Source: a virus
IMG/VR virus record: IMGVR_UViG_3300022074_000168
Span: 1-35,322 of that record
Length of the DNA stretch: 35,322 bases
Strand: one strand, 5' to 3'
The stretch's first letter is position 1, and each line of letters starts with the position of its first letter. Positions 15,801 through 23,788 of this stretch are shown in pieces. The position numbers were made by a program, and so were the translations under genes. The notes below the pieces were generated by a model. The model was not told where the DNA came from and made no database searches. It saw only the letters and a list, made by a program, of their open reading frames with translations.

Positions 15801-16215
15801 CGTTTACATAAAATTTTACGGCATTAGCAGATGAAGCTTGCGTTGTATCAAAAGCCACGACAACGTGATACCAAGCAGACGGGTCACGAAAAAGTGCAGA
15901 TGTTTCCCATACTAAGTTATAACCACCGCCCCCCGCAGTAACATCTTGAAGATACAAAGCAGATGCACTAGAAAAGGCGACCCCAGTAAAATAATTCGTA
16001 CCATCAAAATTTAAATTGCCTTCAAACAACCCCGTACCTGACCCCAAGTTCCCACGCTTGACCCAGCCACTCCAAGTCCAAGTCTTGCGGTTGCCAGCAC
16101 TATCCGGTGTCCAGCTTAGATACTGGCTTTCGTCATCGTTAAACTTTAGGGATTGCTGGTCGATGCCAGATGCACCTACGTTACCCGCGCCACCGCTTGA
16201 GAATAGATTACTCAT
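12889..16215 (-). CDS. Giant tail fibre/adhesin with LamG, SPRY-like and duplicated DUF7483-like units
   Basis: 1108 residues. Order: N-terminal anchor (1-20), LamG/concanavalin-type beta-sandwich (25-200; WTWSGWVKRGNLG, AWYHVVVAFD, VKFYVNGTEQ), repeat unit 1 (about 235-555), a SPRY/B30.2-like sandwich (about 605-765; SGKYYAEATK, YWSGLNGTWDS), repeat unit 2 (about 782-1100). The two units share GFSPDLVWIK/LFAPDFTWIK, GLWDSVRGA/GLFDTVRGA, SNTDGSIT, TVGHGL, CFHSV and GF-PAW-IKR. It is probably the receptor-binding fibre, with sandwich domains binding surface sugars. I know the repeated GFxPdlvWiK motif from marine phage tail proteins (DUF7483). Confidence 0.8.
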   Translation of the reverse strand: MSNLFSSGGAGNVGASGIDQQSLKFNDDESQYLSWTPDSAGNRKTWTWSGWVKRGNLGSGTGLFEGNLNFDGTNYFTGVAFSSASALYLQDVTAGGGGYNLVWETSALFRDPSAWYHVVVAFDTTQASSANAVKFYVNGTEQAVTFTAYSGSYLQNRDSLVNAANTQSIGTFDSANYFDGYLSDINFIDGQALDASSFGETVNGYWKAKDYSGTYGTNGFHLTFQDDVVSEGFNAVTYAGNGSTQSVSGLGFSPDLVWIKTRQAESHGLWDSVRGAPLNLSSNNTNAEGSYTGVTSFDSDGFSLGGAYAGYTESGKTYVAWCWDAGSGSAASNTDGSITSTVKANPSYGFSIVGWAGTDGSSQTVGHGLGAAPELFIIKNRTTAGQSWLVYTTAIDGSLDFLILEDTDAKTDSGANAPTSSVFSVAGNSSNKSGSNHIAYCFHSVAGYSSIGTYSGTGSSGNAVTGLGFKPAWLMIKRITANGGNWIIWDNTRDANDADVDNPLFPNLSDEEFTSGGTYDIQFDSDGFTINNASYNHNGSGAEFIYMAFADTREAAFWKDVSGQGNNWTPNNLDYRDSLPDSPANNFATLQPTAFVNIGGTNSAQTLSEGNLRYTGTTSQGRSTPATIRVTSGKYYAEATKISGTGSVVVDFVVNDAYAANKNTSTTGDIIIVAVDVDAGKYWSGLNGTWDSSGDPATGANPTGTFTANSSFTFGGRVFDNARVGHFNFGQDSTFAGAKPMGEYTDDSELGTFQYQPPAGFKSLCTANLPDPTIIDGSVYFNTVLYTGDGTGSRDIGGLLFAPDFTWIKNRTSAINHGLFDTVRGAGERLSSNLTNAETTRSDNLTLFNSDGFRVNSGSVTNQSGSTYASWNWKAGGTAVSNTDGSITSSVSANTEAGFSVVSWTGTGSNATVGHGLSSAPEMIINKNRIDNAGWGVYHSSLGATKYIWLQESNAAATYSNAWNDTSPTSSVFTVGSDGQWNGSGDGMISYCFHSVEGYSKAGSYTGNRNADGPFVYTGFRPAWVLIKRTDSTTDWYLYDAKRNAYNLVDGILQPNEADAEATSSNNSMDFTSNGFKLRGSGATINGTDANHIYLAFAENPFKYANAR

Positions 16216-16225
16216 TATACCGCCT

Positions 16226-16864
16226 TTAGCTTACGTTTAGGCTACGACCGACTTCGTACATATTGGTGCCGTCACTGTAGAATACCAGAATATCCTTCGC
16301 TGAGGCGTCTGTGGTCAGCGTTGGCGCAGTGCCGCCAGCAAACTTAAACACCGCATTGTAAGACAGTGTGCGTGAGCCTGTGGCGTCTTGTATTGCCATC
16401 AGCGTGTATACGCCGCCGTCAACCATATTAGTAGGCGCGGCAAGTGTGCGGTTGTCTGTCAGGGTAACGCTAGTCACCTGATTGGCTGAGGCATCCCAGC
16501 TAATGCTTGCAGCGTCTGTCAGGGTGGTCGCATTGAAGTTCTGTGTCTTGGTGAACTCTTGTGCCTTTTCTAATCCAGCAATAGTCACATCAGCGTCTGG
16601 TGCTGTCAGGACTCGGGTTGTGGCGGTTGTAATGCCAACCGCATCAATGCGTACCTGCTTGGTATCGTCAGCAGGGTCAGACAGCGTGAATGTGTCTTGA
16701 ATAGCAGCCGTGCCAGCGTTCATATCGGCTAGGTGAGCCATAACCTCGCGCAAGGCGTTGTTAACGTCACTAGGCACCATCGTGCCTTCGCCCAAATCAA
16801 TTGAGTCAATATCCGTGTTTGAGCTTGCCGTCTGGCTGTATTGCGAAATCTTTGTTAAAGGCAT
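16226..16864 (-). CDS. Tail fibre or collar protein
   Basis: 212 residues. N-terminal PLTKISQYSQTASSNTDIDS and MVPSDVNNALREVMAHLADM are typical of phage fibre base proteins, followed by a beta-rich C-terminal region (ASISWDASANQVTSVTLTDN; SYNAVFKFAGGTAPTLT; DILVFYSDGTNMYEV). This C-terminal beta-pattern recurs in marine phage fibres. It sits between ejection proteins and the giant fibre, which suggests an adaptor to which the fibre is attached. Confidence 0.65.
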   Translation of the reverse strand: MPLTKISQYSQTASSNTDIDSIDLGEGTMVPSDVNNALREVMAHLADMNAGTAAIQDTFTLSDPADDTKQVRIDAVGITTATTRVLTAPDADVTIAGLEKAQEFTKTQNFNATTLTDAASISWDASANQVTSVTLTDNRTLAAPTNMVDGGVYTLMAIQDATGSRTLSYNAVFKFAGGTAPTLTTDASAKDILVFYSDGTNMYEVGRSLNVS

Positions 16865-16905
16865 CTCTTATTCTCCTAAGCCGTAGCCTTAGTTATAACA
16901 TATAA

Positions 16906-18468
16906 TCAGCGCACGCGCACCGCACGTCCGTCGGATGTCTTGGCGTAGGTTACACGATCTCCCAGCCTATCCGTCACAGTTTCATAGCCGACGATGTTGC
17001 CGCCAGCCGCCATATCTTCGATTGATCCGGCTTGGGCAGAGCTGATGGGCGAAGGCACCTGCTGGGATAACAGGCCACCTGCGGCTGGGGCTCCATATCT
17101 GAGAGCCGCGCCCGGTGCCTTAATCATACCTCTTGCCAACTTACGCCCCGGCGCGTTTTTGTATAAGCCGCTTAATAATATTGACGCTGGCACGCCAAGT
17201 CCGGTGCCGAGTGGATCGCGTATAAGGTCTGAGAGGGCTTGCCTCTCCGCTGTGCCGCTTGATGGCACGCTTGGGCCAATGACCTCACGCGCCTGTCTAG
17301 CTGCTGCTTTGATTGGGTCGGTCGGTGCCTTCTTTTTCATTTGCCGCAAAAGTTGTGCCGGCCCAAAAATGCCCGCCTTTGACAATGCGCTTTCCTTGGC
17401 TTTTTCAATTGGGCGCATTTGGCTAAAGGCTTTGTTGATGTTTTGCAAGTCCGGCACGTCTGGGTTTTGAGCAGATATTTCAGCCCTTAGGGCGTCTCTA
17501 AACTCTTTTACAGCTCTGCCAATCCGGCCTTCTCTGCCGCCTTTGTTAGCCGTTGAGAACACTTCAGATGTTAAGTCTGTCTCAACATCTTTAAGAGTTC
17601 CCTTCGACAGCTTCCCGCCTGACACATTTCTTTGCACCAAGTCCTTTATTATGTCATTAAACTCTTTTGCGTCGGCAGGATTAAGCTGTCTTTTCGCGGC
17701 TATCTCTGACGCCTTACTCGATAGACCTGAGGCGTCAATTGAAAGCTTTGGCACGACCTTGCTGTAAGCGTCGCCAACAGCCTCAGAGGCCGCCTCAACC
17801 AAGTCTTCACCCTCTAGGTTTTTTGGCAACTTAGCCCCAATCGGCGCAACGGCAGTTTCAACCATATCTCGGTTAAACGCCTTCATTACGTTTCTCTGTT
17901 GGCCTTGGATCATTTCCTGAGTAAACGGCAAGGATATTTTTTCTTCAATAGATTTGGTTACGCCGCCCAAAGCCTGACCGGGTGTTAGGGGGTAGCCCTT
18001 GTCCATCAAGGATTTTGCGGCTTGCGTCACTTTGGGGCTTATCGCTTGACCGGCAGCCGCAGTTGCCAGTCCAAGCGGTGCGCCTATAGCGCCGCCAACA
18101 ATTCTCTCCTCTGGAGTCTCTCCGGTTGCGGCTCCGTAAATACCGCCGCCGATTGTGCCAGCGGCTTTTGTGCCTAGCTTTGCAGCCGCAGCGCCAGCGC
18201 CACCAGTCAACAAAGAGCCTAATATCTCAAAGCCGTATGCTTTAACTGGGTCTGTCTCTTTGAACCTAGCCAAACCTTCGCGTATCTCATTAGCCGCATC
18301 TTCATATGACTTGTCAGACGTAAATGCCTTATAAGCACCGTATATCTCGTCTGAGAGGCCAAACGTCAGCCCCTGAGCAGCCGCACGGCCAATATCAGCC
18401 GCAATGTCCATACCAGTTCTGTCGCCGGTTCTGGCCTCAATTTCCGCGTCTGATTTTGGTATAGCCAT
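16906..18468 (-). CDS. Probable ejected virion protein
   Basis: 520 residues. Glycine/alanine-rich hydrophobic stretches (LGSLLTGGAGAAAAKLG; IVGGAIGAPLGLATAAAGQA) in the first 150 residues could insert in membranes; the middle is charged, helical and coiled-coil-like (residues 180-370); another hydrophobic stretch (GVPASILLSGLY) is near the end. TPEERIVGGAIGAPLGLA is typical of DNA-ejection proteins of short-tailed phages. It overlaps the preceding gene by one base (TAATG) and comes third in a row of candidate ejection proteins. Confidence 0.6.
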   Translation of the reverse strand: MAIPKSDAEIEARTGDRTGMDIAADIGRAAAQGLTFGLSDEIYGAYKAFTSDKSYEDAANEIREGLARFKETDPVKAYGFEILGSLLTGGAGAAAAKLGTKAAGTIGGGIYGAATGETPEERIVGGAIGAPLGLATAAAGQAISPKVTQAAKSLMDKGYPLTPGQALGGVTKSIEEKISLPFTQEMIQGQQRNVMKAFNRDMVETAVAPIGAKLPKNLEGEDLVEAASEAVGDAYSKVVPKLSIDASGLSSKASEIAAKRQLNPADAKEFNDIIKDLVQRNVSGGKLSKGTLKDVETDLTSEVFSTANKGGREGRIGRAVKEFRDALRAEISAQNPDVPDLQNINKAFSQMRPIEKAKESALSKAGIFGPAQLLRQMKKKAPTDPIKAAARQAREVIGPSVPSSGTAERQALSDLIRDPLGTGLGVPASILLSGLYKNAPGRKLARGMIKAPGAALRYGAPAAGGLLSQQVPSPISSAQAGSIEDMAAGGNIVGYETVTDRLGDRVTYAKTSDGRAVRVR

Positions 18469-19772
18469 TATTGAACACTCTCTTTTGTCACAAATACAAA
18501 CTTTTCGCCATTAAAGATGAGGTCGCCTACTTTAATTTCTTTGTCTTCGTATGCTTTTTTGTAGGCTTCCTCAGCATCTGGATCACCACTTCTGAAGGTC
18601 TTAAAAAGTTTTCCTTGCTTCTCATCAGCCCATCTATCAAAACCTCTTAAAGTGCCATTTCCAAGTCTCTCGTCTGCCATATAGTCATCCATAAGCCTGC
18701 GGCGCTCTTTGTTAAACTCAATAACCTGCAACATGCCTCTGGCTATCTTCCTGTTGCCAAGCGTCGTCCTGCTGAACATAGGCGCGGCTTGAGCAAACAT
18801 TCTCATTTCATAATCAGACGTTGATCCTGACCCAGCTACACGCATATTGGGGATAATCCTTGATATAGACCTTTGCAACAATTCCGCTGTGCTTAACTCA
18901 TTGGCTTCGGCGTCACTTAGCAGGTCAAACTCTTTCAATAGCTGCTTCAATGGGATTAAAGCGTTTTCTATTCTGCCAGTTTCCGCACCGCCGGAAAGCA
19001 AACTGTCAATAACCTCAAGTTCGCTTTCAATAGTTCTGACATTTGCTATAGCCTCATCTGTTTTACCTAGCTTTTTGAAAGCATATTCAGAAGACAGTTT
19101 GTCATAAGCAAGCTGACCTTTTTGGTCAAATGAAACCGTCGTGCCGGGCTTGGATAGGTGTTCCATTAGCAATTTCTGACCCTGCTCACTCTTAGGGTCA
19201 ATCCCGACAGCGGCCAAGTTTTGCAGAAAACTGGTTGTCTCAGGCCGCATAGCTTTGGCGTACTGAGCCTCAGCCAATAGGCGATCAATAACTGACTTTT
19301 GAGACGCAGCCTTCTGAGCCGCAATGCGATCCTCAGCGGCGGTGTAAGCCTTCATGCCAGCAGTACCCATACGCCCCAGAACCTGACCAAGCGACACCGG
19401 ACGGTCTTGGTAGCCTGATGCCTCAAAGCCAGCGGCGGCAGCGCCTAACATGCCCTGCGTGCGTGGCCGCATTAGCTTCTGACCAAATGTCATCTCAGGC
19501 GCAGGCTGACCAGCCGCTGCGGTTGCGGGGGTAGGCAGACCAACCTGACCAGCTCTTGGCGTCATGCGAGACGCCTGAGCGTTTTTCAAAACCTGCTGCA
19601 TTAGCGGCGATAGCTGTTGATTTGCCAGCATTGGAGACTGAGGCGAGGTGGGTCGAGGCAAAGCCATTGGTGGGGTCATCCCCTGAGGCGTTTGATATGG
19701 GCGCATAATGTTTGCCTGCGGCACAGGCGCTCTGCCCTGAAGCAGTCGGTTGAATCTGTCATAAACGCTCAT
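18468..19772 (-). CDS. Probable internal/ejection virion protein
   Basis: 434 residues. The first 100 residues are Pro/Gln/Met-rich and disordered (RPYQTPQGMTPPMALPRP), then FGQKLMRPRTQGMLGAAAAG and a helical, charged remainder with YTAAEDRIAAQKAASQ and AYDKLSSEYAFKKLGKTDEA. No enzymatic motif. It is placed between a 249-residue glycine-tailed protein and the 520-residue hydrophobic protein, like the gp7/gp16/gp20 series of P22-type phages. Confidence 0.55.
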   Translation of the reverse strand: MSVYDRFNRLLQGRAPVPQANIMRPYQTPQGMTPPMALPRPTSPQSPMLANQQLSPLMQQVLKNAQASRMTPRAGQVGLPTPATAAAGQPAPEMTFGQKLMRPRTQGMLGAAAAGFEASGYQDRPVSLGQVLGRMGTAGMKAYTAAEDRIAAQKAASQKSVIDRLLAEAQYAKAMRPETTSFLQNLAAVGIDPKSEQGQKLLMEHLSKPGTTVSFDQKGQLAYDKLSSEYAFKKLGKTDEAIANVRTIESELEVIDSLLSGGAETGRIENALIPLKQLLKEFDLLSDAEANELSTAELLQRSISRIIPNMRVAGSGSTSDYEMRMFAQAAPMFSRTTLGNRKIARGMLQVIEFNKERRRLMDDYMADERLGNGTLRGFDRWADEKQGKLFKTFRSGDPDAEEAYKKAYEDKEIKVGDLIFNGEKFVFVTKESVQ

Positions 19773-19782
19773 GCCCTAACCC

Positions 19783-20532
19783 CTAACCTAAAAGCCCAGC
19801 CAAAGCGCCAAGTCCAGCGCCCATACCACCACCCATACCCGGCACCATTCCCGCCAACTCCGCGCCGCCTAGTGCGCCACTAAGTACGTTGCCTGCGGTA
19901 TTGCGGAAGACAGGCTTAGTTGATTGCCCGCCAACAGTGCCGCCCTGAACGCTGGCCATATAGTTTGCCAAAGCCATTTGAGGCTGTTGCTGCTCAAAGT
20001 TATAGCGGTCAATGTCTGCCTGCAATTCAGCCTGAGATTGAGCCTCGCGCGCACCGCCGACACCGGCAAGCGTGTTCAGGTCAGCAAAACCAAACTCACG
20101 CGCTGCCGGAGCTTGCGCTATTGCCTGTTGCTGCGCCTGATAAGCCATAGGCGCTAGGGCTGCTGCAACCGCACCCTGCTCATACCCTGAGCCATAACGT
20201 CCAGCCTTAGAGGCTTGAGCCTGCATCTGCTCTATGACAGGGCGGAAGGCGGCTGACTGAAGCGGGTTAGTACCCATCAGATTCTGCATCACAACGTCTT
20301 GTACGGCTGGGATAAACGGTGATCCGTCAATCGCCATCTGGCGGGTTCCTGACAAGGCCATTTCGCTTTCGGGGCTAAAGCCTACGGTTGTCTGACCGGG
20401 GTAGTAAGACGGCTGGTTCTGATAAATATTTTTAGCCTCAGACAAGCCAAATTCCAGAAACGGTTTTGCGTATGCTGGTGCGCTGGTTGTCTGCGTGATT
20501 TGTCTGGTGTCTCCACCGCCGCCTTTACTCAT
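19783..20532 (-). CDS. Ejection/tail-channel protein with glycine-rich tail
   Basis: 249 residues. SKGGGGDTRQITQTTSAPAY at the N-terminus, then YAKPFLEFGLSEAKNIYQ and a helical middle with QAQQQAIAQAPAAREFGF, and a glycine-rich hydrophobic C-terminus (GMVPGMGGGMGAGLGALAGL) that could be a membrane-active segment. Position and glycine-rich ends recall DNA-transfer proteins (P22 gp7-like). Overlaps the previous gene by 8 nt. Confidence 0.55.
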   Translation of the reverse strand: MSKGGGGDTRQITQTTSAPAYAKPFLEFGLSEAKNIYQNQPSYYPGQTTVGFSPESEMALSGTRQMAIDGSPFIPAVQDVVMQNLMGTNPLQSAAFRPVIEQMQAQASKAGRYGSGYEQGAVAAALAPMAYQAQQQAIAQAPAAREFGFADLNTLAGVGGAREAQSQAELQADIDRYNFEQQQPQMALANYMASVQGGTVGGQSTKPVFRNTAGNVLSGALGGAELAGMVPGMGGGMGAGLGALAGLLG

Positions 20533-20920
20533 CTCTCAAATCCTTTGTCAAAACCACCGACGTTGCGGCGTAATCTTTCAGTTGTCTTTGCCAGCCCTTC
20601 CGGCCATTGATCTCCATCGCGTCGCAACCCTGAGCCTTAGCCCAAACTGCAATAGACTTCTCAGCCTCAACCAGCTCATCTAAGTCACCGCCTGCAAGCC
20701 AGATTCGGCACACGGTTAGGCTGGGGTAGTCAACAACTTCGGTTATAATACACGACTTTTCCAGCGGATGTAACTGTGCCTCACCAACAGCGCAAGCTTG
20801 GTAAACATCGTCGATTGAGTGCGTTCCGCCAGAATATTCCAGCGCATCCGCAATGTATTTGCGGTTTTTCTCAAACTTTTCCTTCAGCTTGTCTTCAGCC
20901 GATAATAAGGTAGGCAACAT
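20525..20920 (-). CDS. Conserved phage protein, GNAT-like pattern
   Basis: 131 residues. TEVVDYPSLTVCRIWLAGGD, EKSIAVWAKAQGCDAMEING and RKGWQRQLKDYAATSVVLTK resemble the later strands of a GNAT acetyltransferase, as in small proteins next to ejection genes in T7-like and other podophages. The acetyl-CoA loop (Q/RxxGxG/A) is not evident. An enzymatic role is therefore doubtful; a structural or assembly role is equally possible. Overlaps its upstream neighbour by 26 nt. Confidence 0.5.
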   Translation of the reverse strand: MLPTLLSAEDKLKEKFEKNRKYIADALEYSGGTHSIDDVYQACAVGEAQLHPLEKSCIITEVVDYPSLTVCRIWLAGGDLDELVEAEKSIAVWAKAQGCDAMEINGRKGWQRQLKDYAATSVVLTKDLRDE

Positions 20921-21218
20921 CTACATCGTGTCCGTGGTTTTTGTGTTCGATTATCATAGACCCATTTGTGCTTGTACTTTTAACAAATGGATCGCTATGT
21001 TCTAGCGTCTCGTTATATCCGGTAAAAAAGACGATACTGTCAACGCCATAGCGCGGGTCGCTCACTGTCGTCGTCGTGGTTCCACTTGTTAAAACCGCAT
21101 AACCAACGCTGTTCAAGCCACCGTTTATTGTGCGGTTCAAAACCTCAGAAACCTCTCTTGTCGTCGCAGTGACAGGGTTTAGCGTTCTTAGGTTTGACTT
21201 GCGCTGCTCAACAGTCAT
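20895..21218 (-). CDS. Small beta-rich virion protein
   Basis: 107 residues. The first third is helical (REVSEVLNRTINGGLNSVGY), the rest beta-rich (AVLTSGTTTTTVSDPRYGVD, SIVFFTGYNE, NGSMIIEHKN). Proteins with RYGV-x-S and a GS-x-x-x-xH motif recur after the tail-tube gene in podophages; precise role unknown. It overlaps the preceding stop by 4 nt (ATGA). Confidence 0.5.
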   Translation of the reverse strand: MTVEQRKSNLRTLNPVTATTREVSEVLNRTINGGLNSVGYAVLTSGTTTTTVSDPRYGVDSIVFFTGYNETLEHSDPFVKSTSTNGSMIIEHKNHGHDVDVAYLIIG

Positions 21219-22675
21219 CGACGGCCAACCTCTCTGGCCTCAACGTCAATGCCGTGGGCGAAAGACCAGTTCCCACTGAGTAGCATCTTGACGCGCTGAT
21301 ACCTATCCGCCGCCCTAAACGGCACAAACCCGCTGGCATTAGTTGTTCCGCCAGCTTGAAAAGCGACTGTGTCCGTAGGCGTTCCACGCAGGCCGACAAA
21401 CAGCTCAACCGAGCCATCCTCGTGATAAGGATACACGCGCGTCACAATACTGTGCTTGCCCATACTAAGCGTGGCCTCGCCAGTAGTGATTGTCGCCTGA
21501 AGTGGATCACCAGTAAACGTAAACAACTTTTCGCCGACAGCGCCGCCAAAGAAGAACTCGCCACCCCTGAATAACTGGCTGTCCAAGACAGTGCTGAGGC
21601 CGTCTAGCGTAGCTGAAAGATTGTCCAAGTCCTCGACAGTGTAACCGGCACTAAAGAACGGCGCAATAAAGTCAGCGTCCACGTTGCCAATAGACCAACG
21701 GCCTAGCGCGTAGTTAAAGATTAACAAACGGTCAGGACGGCCAGTTGTGCTGGCGACGCTAGTGTAAGACCAGACTGCAATCTGGTTGAGTGGGTCAACC
21801 GCCGCAGTCATCTTGTCTTTGTATGCTGGGTTAAAGTCCTTGGCAAAAAACTTGTCTATCTTTTCATTGCCAATTGGTGTGGACTTTTGCCCATCGAACA
21901 AATGAAAACCATTGTCCGAATAGTAAAACACGTTTGAGCCGTAGTTACACACCGAACCGGGGATGCTACAGCCGCGCTGACTTTCGACTTTGTCAAACTG
22001 CCAGATCAGCGGCGGGCCTGTGTATGTGGCTCTAAAGATAGCCTTCTCGCACAAGATCGTGCAATACTCTCCGCCCACCATTCCGGTAATGGCACCAGAA
22101 TCGGGCAGAATCTGAAAATCGCTCTGGTCAACGCCGTTAGTCCAGCCCTCAATATCATTAAACGCAGACCATCTGGCCTTGTAGGGAACACGGCCTGACC
22201 CCTCGTCAATATTAGCCGTCCACACAAAATCACGCACAACGGCAAGGAAGTCAGCCTTTGGCGGTGAGCCGCCAAGATTAGAAAATGCAGTGTCCGTTCC
22301 TAACTGCCACTTTTGCAGTTCTTCGCCAATGCCCCCAGACGCAATAACGTACTCGCCAAACTGAACAAACTTCCACTTCTCTGCTCCGGTCAAATCATAT
22401 GCCGGTGATCCGGCCTTGCTGACATCGTCAAGATTGTTTGTTGAGGGATTAAACGAATATAGTTTTGCGTCATCGCCAGCAAATAGTTTGACGTTTCCGG
22501 CGTTGTCCTTTGCGGCGTAAACGCCTCGTATAGTGCCACTAGCCGCATTGCTAAAACTGATAAACTGGTTTAGCGGGCGATAACCATTAAACGCCGGTAT
22601 CACGTTCTCCGCCGTGACGACGCCTGCGTTCATAAATGCCGGCTGGTCTGGCAGCCATTCGCCAAATTTTATCAT
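21215..22675 (-). CDS. Tail tube/nozzle protein (P22 gp10-like)
   Basis: 486 residues from ATG 22675, overlapping the upstream stop (ATGA); a longer reading from 22783 lacks support. It is beta-rich with repeated blade-like strands: IRGVYAAKDNAGNVKLFAGD, YVIASGGIGEELQKWQLGTD, AVVRDFVWTANIDEGSGRVP, CTILCEKAIFRATYTGPPLI, and SNVFYYSDNGFHLFDGQKST. Such a series of beta-hairpin repeats is characteristic of the tail-nozzle protein that extends the portal channel in short-tailed phages. It lies in the neck/tail cluster. Confidence 0.7.
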   Translation of the reverse strand: MIKFGEWLPDQPAFMNAGVVTAENVIPAFNGYRPLNQFISFSNAASGTIRGVYAAKDNAGNVKLFAGDDAKLYSFNPSTNNLDDVSKAGSPAYDLTGAEKWKFVQFGEYVIASGGIGEELQKWQLGTDTAFSNLGGSPPKADFLAVVRDFVWTANIDEGSGRVPYKARWSAFNDIEGWTNGVDQSDFQILPDSGAITGMVGGEYCTILCEKAIFRATYTGPPLIWQFDKVESQRGCSIPGSVCNYGSNVFYYSDNGFHLFDGQKSTPIGNEKIDKFFAKDFNPAYKDKMTAAVDPLNQIAVWSYTSVASTTGRPDRLLIFNYALGRWSIGNVDADFIAPFFSAGYTVEDLDNLSATLDGLSTVLDSQLFRGGEFFFGGAVGEKLFTFTGDPLQATITTGEATLSMGKHSIVTRVYPYHEDGSVELFVGLRGTPTDTVAFQAGGTTNASGFVPFRAADRYQRVKMLLSGNWSFAHGIDVEAREVGRR

Positions 22676-23388
22676 TGTCCTAACCAGTTCCCGGTTGCGC
22701 CTGTTGGGGCGGTTGACCAAATACTTGGAGCGCCTGCTGCCGCTGCCGCCCAAGAAGGTGTGGTCGGAGTAACCGCCGACCATTCCTCGCCGAGTATACT
22801 CATTTTTACATCACCAGTCACTGTCACTTGCTGATTGCCGACGCCAGCAAAGACAGCCACCACACTTGTCGCCTGCGTCACCGCTATGCTGGCGGTGCCT
22901 GCACCTAGCGTCACAAAGTTGGAACTCGATGTTGCGCTTGCTGAGATTGACGCTGAAGCAGCCATTGGGCGCACGCGATTAAAGCCAGAGGTGGCCGTGC
23001 CGACGGCACTCACCAGAGCCTCAAACGGCCTGACGCGGGCAAACGCGCTTGAGGCTGTATTGACGGCGGTTACGCTTGCCGCGGCTGGTCTTATCCGCGC
23101 AACAGCGCCAGACGCCGTCACGGCGGCAGAAACGGATGCTGCGACGCTCTTTAGTTTTGACGCTGACGCGGATGCGGAAGTTGAGGTGGCGGCGCTACCG
23201 GCTGCAACCTTTACCTCAAGGCTTAGGGCGTCCAGTGTTCCGTAGTTCCAGCTATCCAGATTGCCCCAGCCATCCATATGGTCTAGGGCAACAGCAGTCC
23301 AAGCGACCTTATCGCCAACCGTGTCAACGGTAAACGATAGGGCGTCTAAAGTGCCGGTAATCCTGTCTAGTGGTGCAACGGTTGCCAT
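22672..23388 (-). CDS. Ala/Ser-rich repeat protein
   Basis: 238 residues with strongly biased composition. A ~23-residue degenerate repeat runs through 85-170: VARIRPAAASVTAVNTASSA, FARVRPFEALVSAVGTATSG and FNRVRPMAASASISASATSS; each begins RVRP or RIRP. The N-terminus (LDRITGTLDALSFTVDTVGD) resembles tail-associated proteins. Likely an elongated beta-repeat structural protein, perhaps a whisker or decoration. It overlaps the nozzle gene by 4 nt. Confidence 0.55.
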   Translation of the reverse strand: MATVAPLDRITGTLDALSFTVDTVGDKVAWTAVALDHMDGWGNLDSWNYGTLDALSLEVKVAAGSAATSTSASASASKLKSVAASVSAAVTASGAVARIRPAAASVTAVNTASSAFARVRPFEALVSAVGTATSGFNRVRPMAASASISASATSSSNFVTLGAGTASIAVTQATSVVAVFAGVGNQQVTVTGDVKMSILGEEWSAVTPTTPSWAAAAAGAPSIWSTAPTGATGNWLGQ

Positions 23389-23398
23389 CTATCCGCCT

Positions 23399-23785
23399 CT
23401 AGGCTGCGGTGATGTCCATATCACCAATTGCGATTTTTAGGATGTCGCCTGTCTCGATGACTTTGCTTGCAGTCAGCGCACCGTGGATTAACAGGTTGCC
23501 CGAAGTCAAAGCATCAAAAATGCCAAAGTGGCTAACTGTACCCCAAGAGCCGGTTGCAGCGTTAAACTCAACAGCCGCATCGTTTGATGCAGTGCCAGAG
23601 GAAGCTGCGCCAAAGCTGATGCTCTCGCGGGCATAGTTGCTGCCGGAAAGCTCAGTGCCGCTGTTGTCGTCGTTAAACGACCCAGTGGACAGGCCAACGT
23701 AAACTGTGGTCGGCATTGTGTATGCGCCGGTTCCAAGGATGTGGTCTAATATCTCGTTTTCGAGGTAGTCACTCATTGCGCTCAT
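23399..23785 (-). CDS. Gp80-like structural protein
   Basis: 128 residues. The whole length matches a known phage structural family: SDYLENEILDHILGTGAYTM, PTTVYVGLSTGSFNDD, SGSNYARESISFGAAS, VSHFGIFDALTSGNLLIHGA, VIETGDILKIAIGDMDI. Family members are annotated as tail fibre-associated or Gp80-like. It is a small beta-sandwich. Probably a virion attachment or decoration protein. Confidence 0.65.
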   Translation of the reverse strand: MSAMSDYLENEILDHILGTGAYTMPTTVYVGLSTGSFNDDNSGTELSGSNYARESISFGAASSGTASNDAAVEFNAATGSWGTVSHFGIFDALTSGNLLIHGALTASKVIETGDILKIAIGDMDITAA

Positions 23786-23788
23786 AAT

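Noticed and set aside
12889-16215. Diversity-generating retroelement target in the giant fibre
   Set aside because: The repeats look like old duplications; no reverse transcriptase or template repeat is present in the window.
22835-23245. 136-codon plus-strand ORF opposite the Ala-rich gene
   Set aside because: Low-complexity repeat sequence gives long antisense frames; the protein is an Ala-rich shadow.
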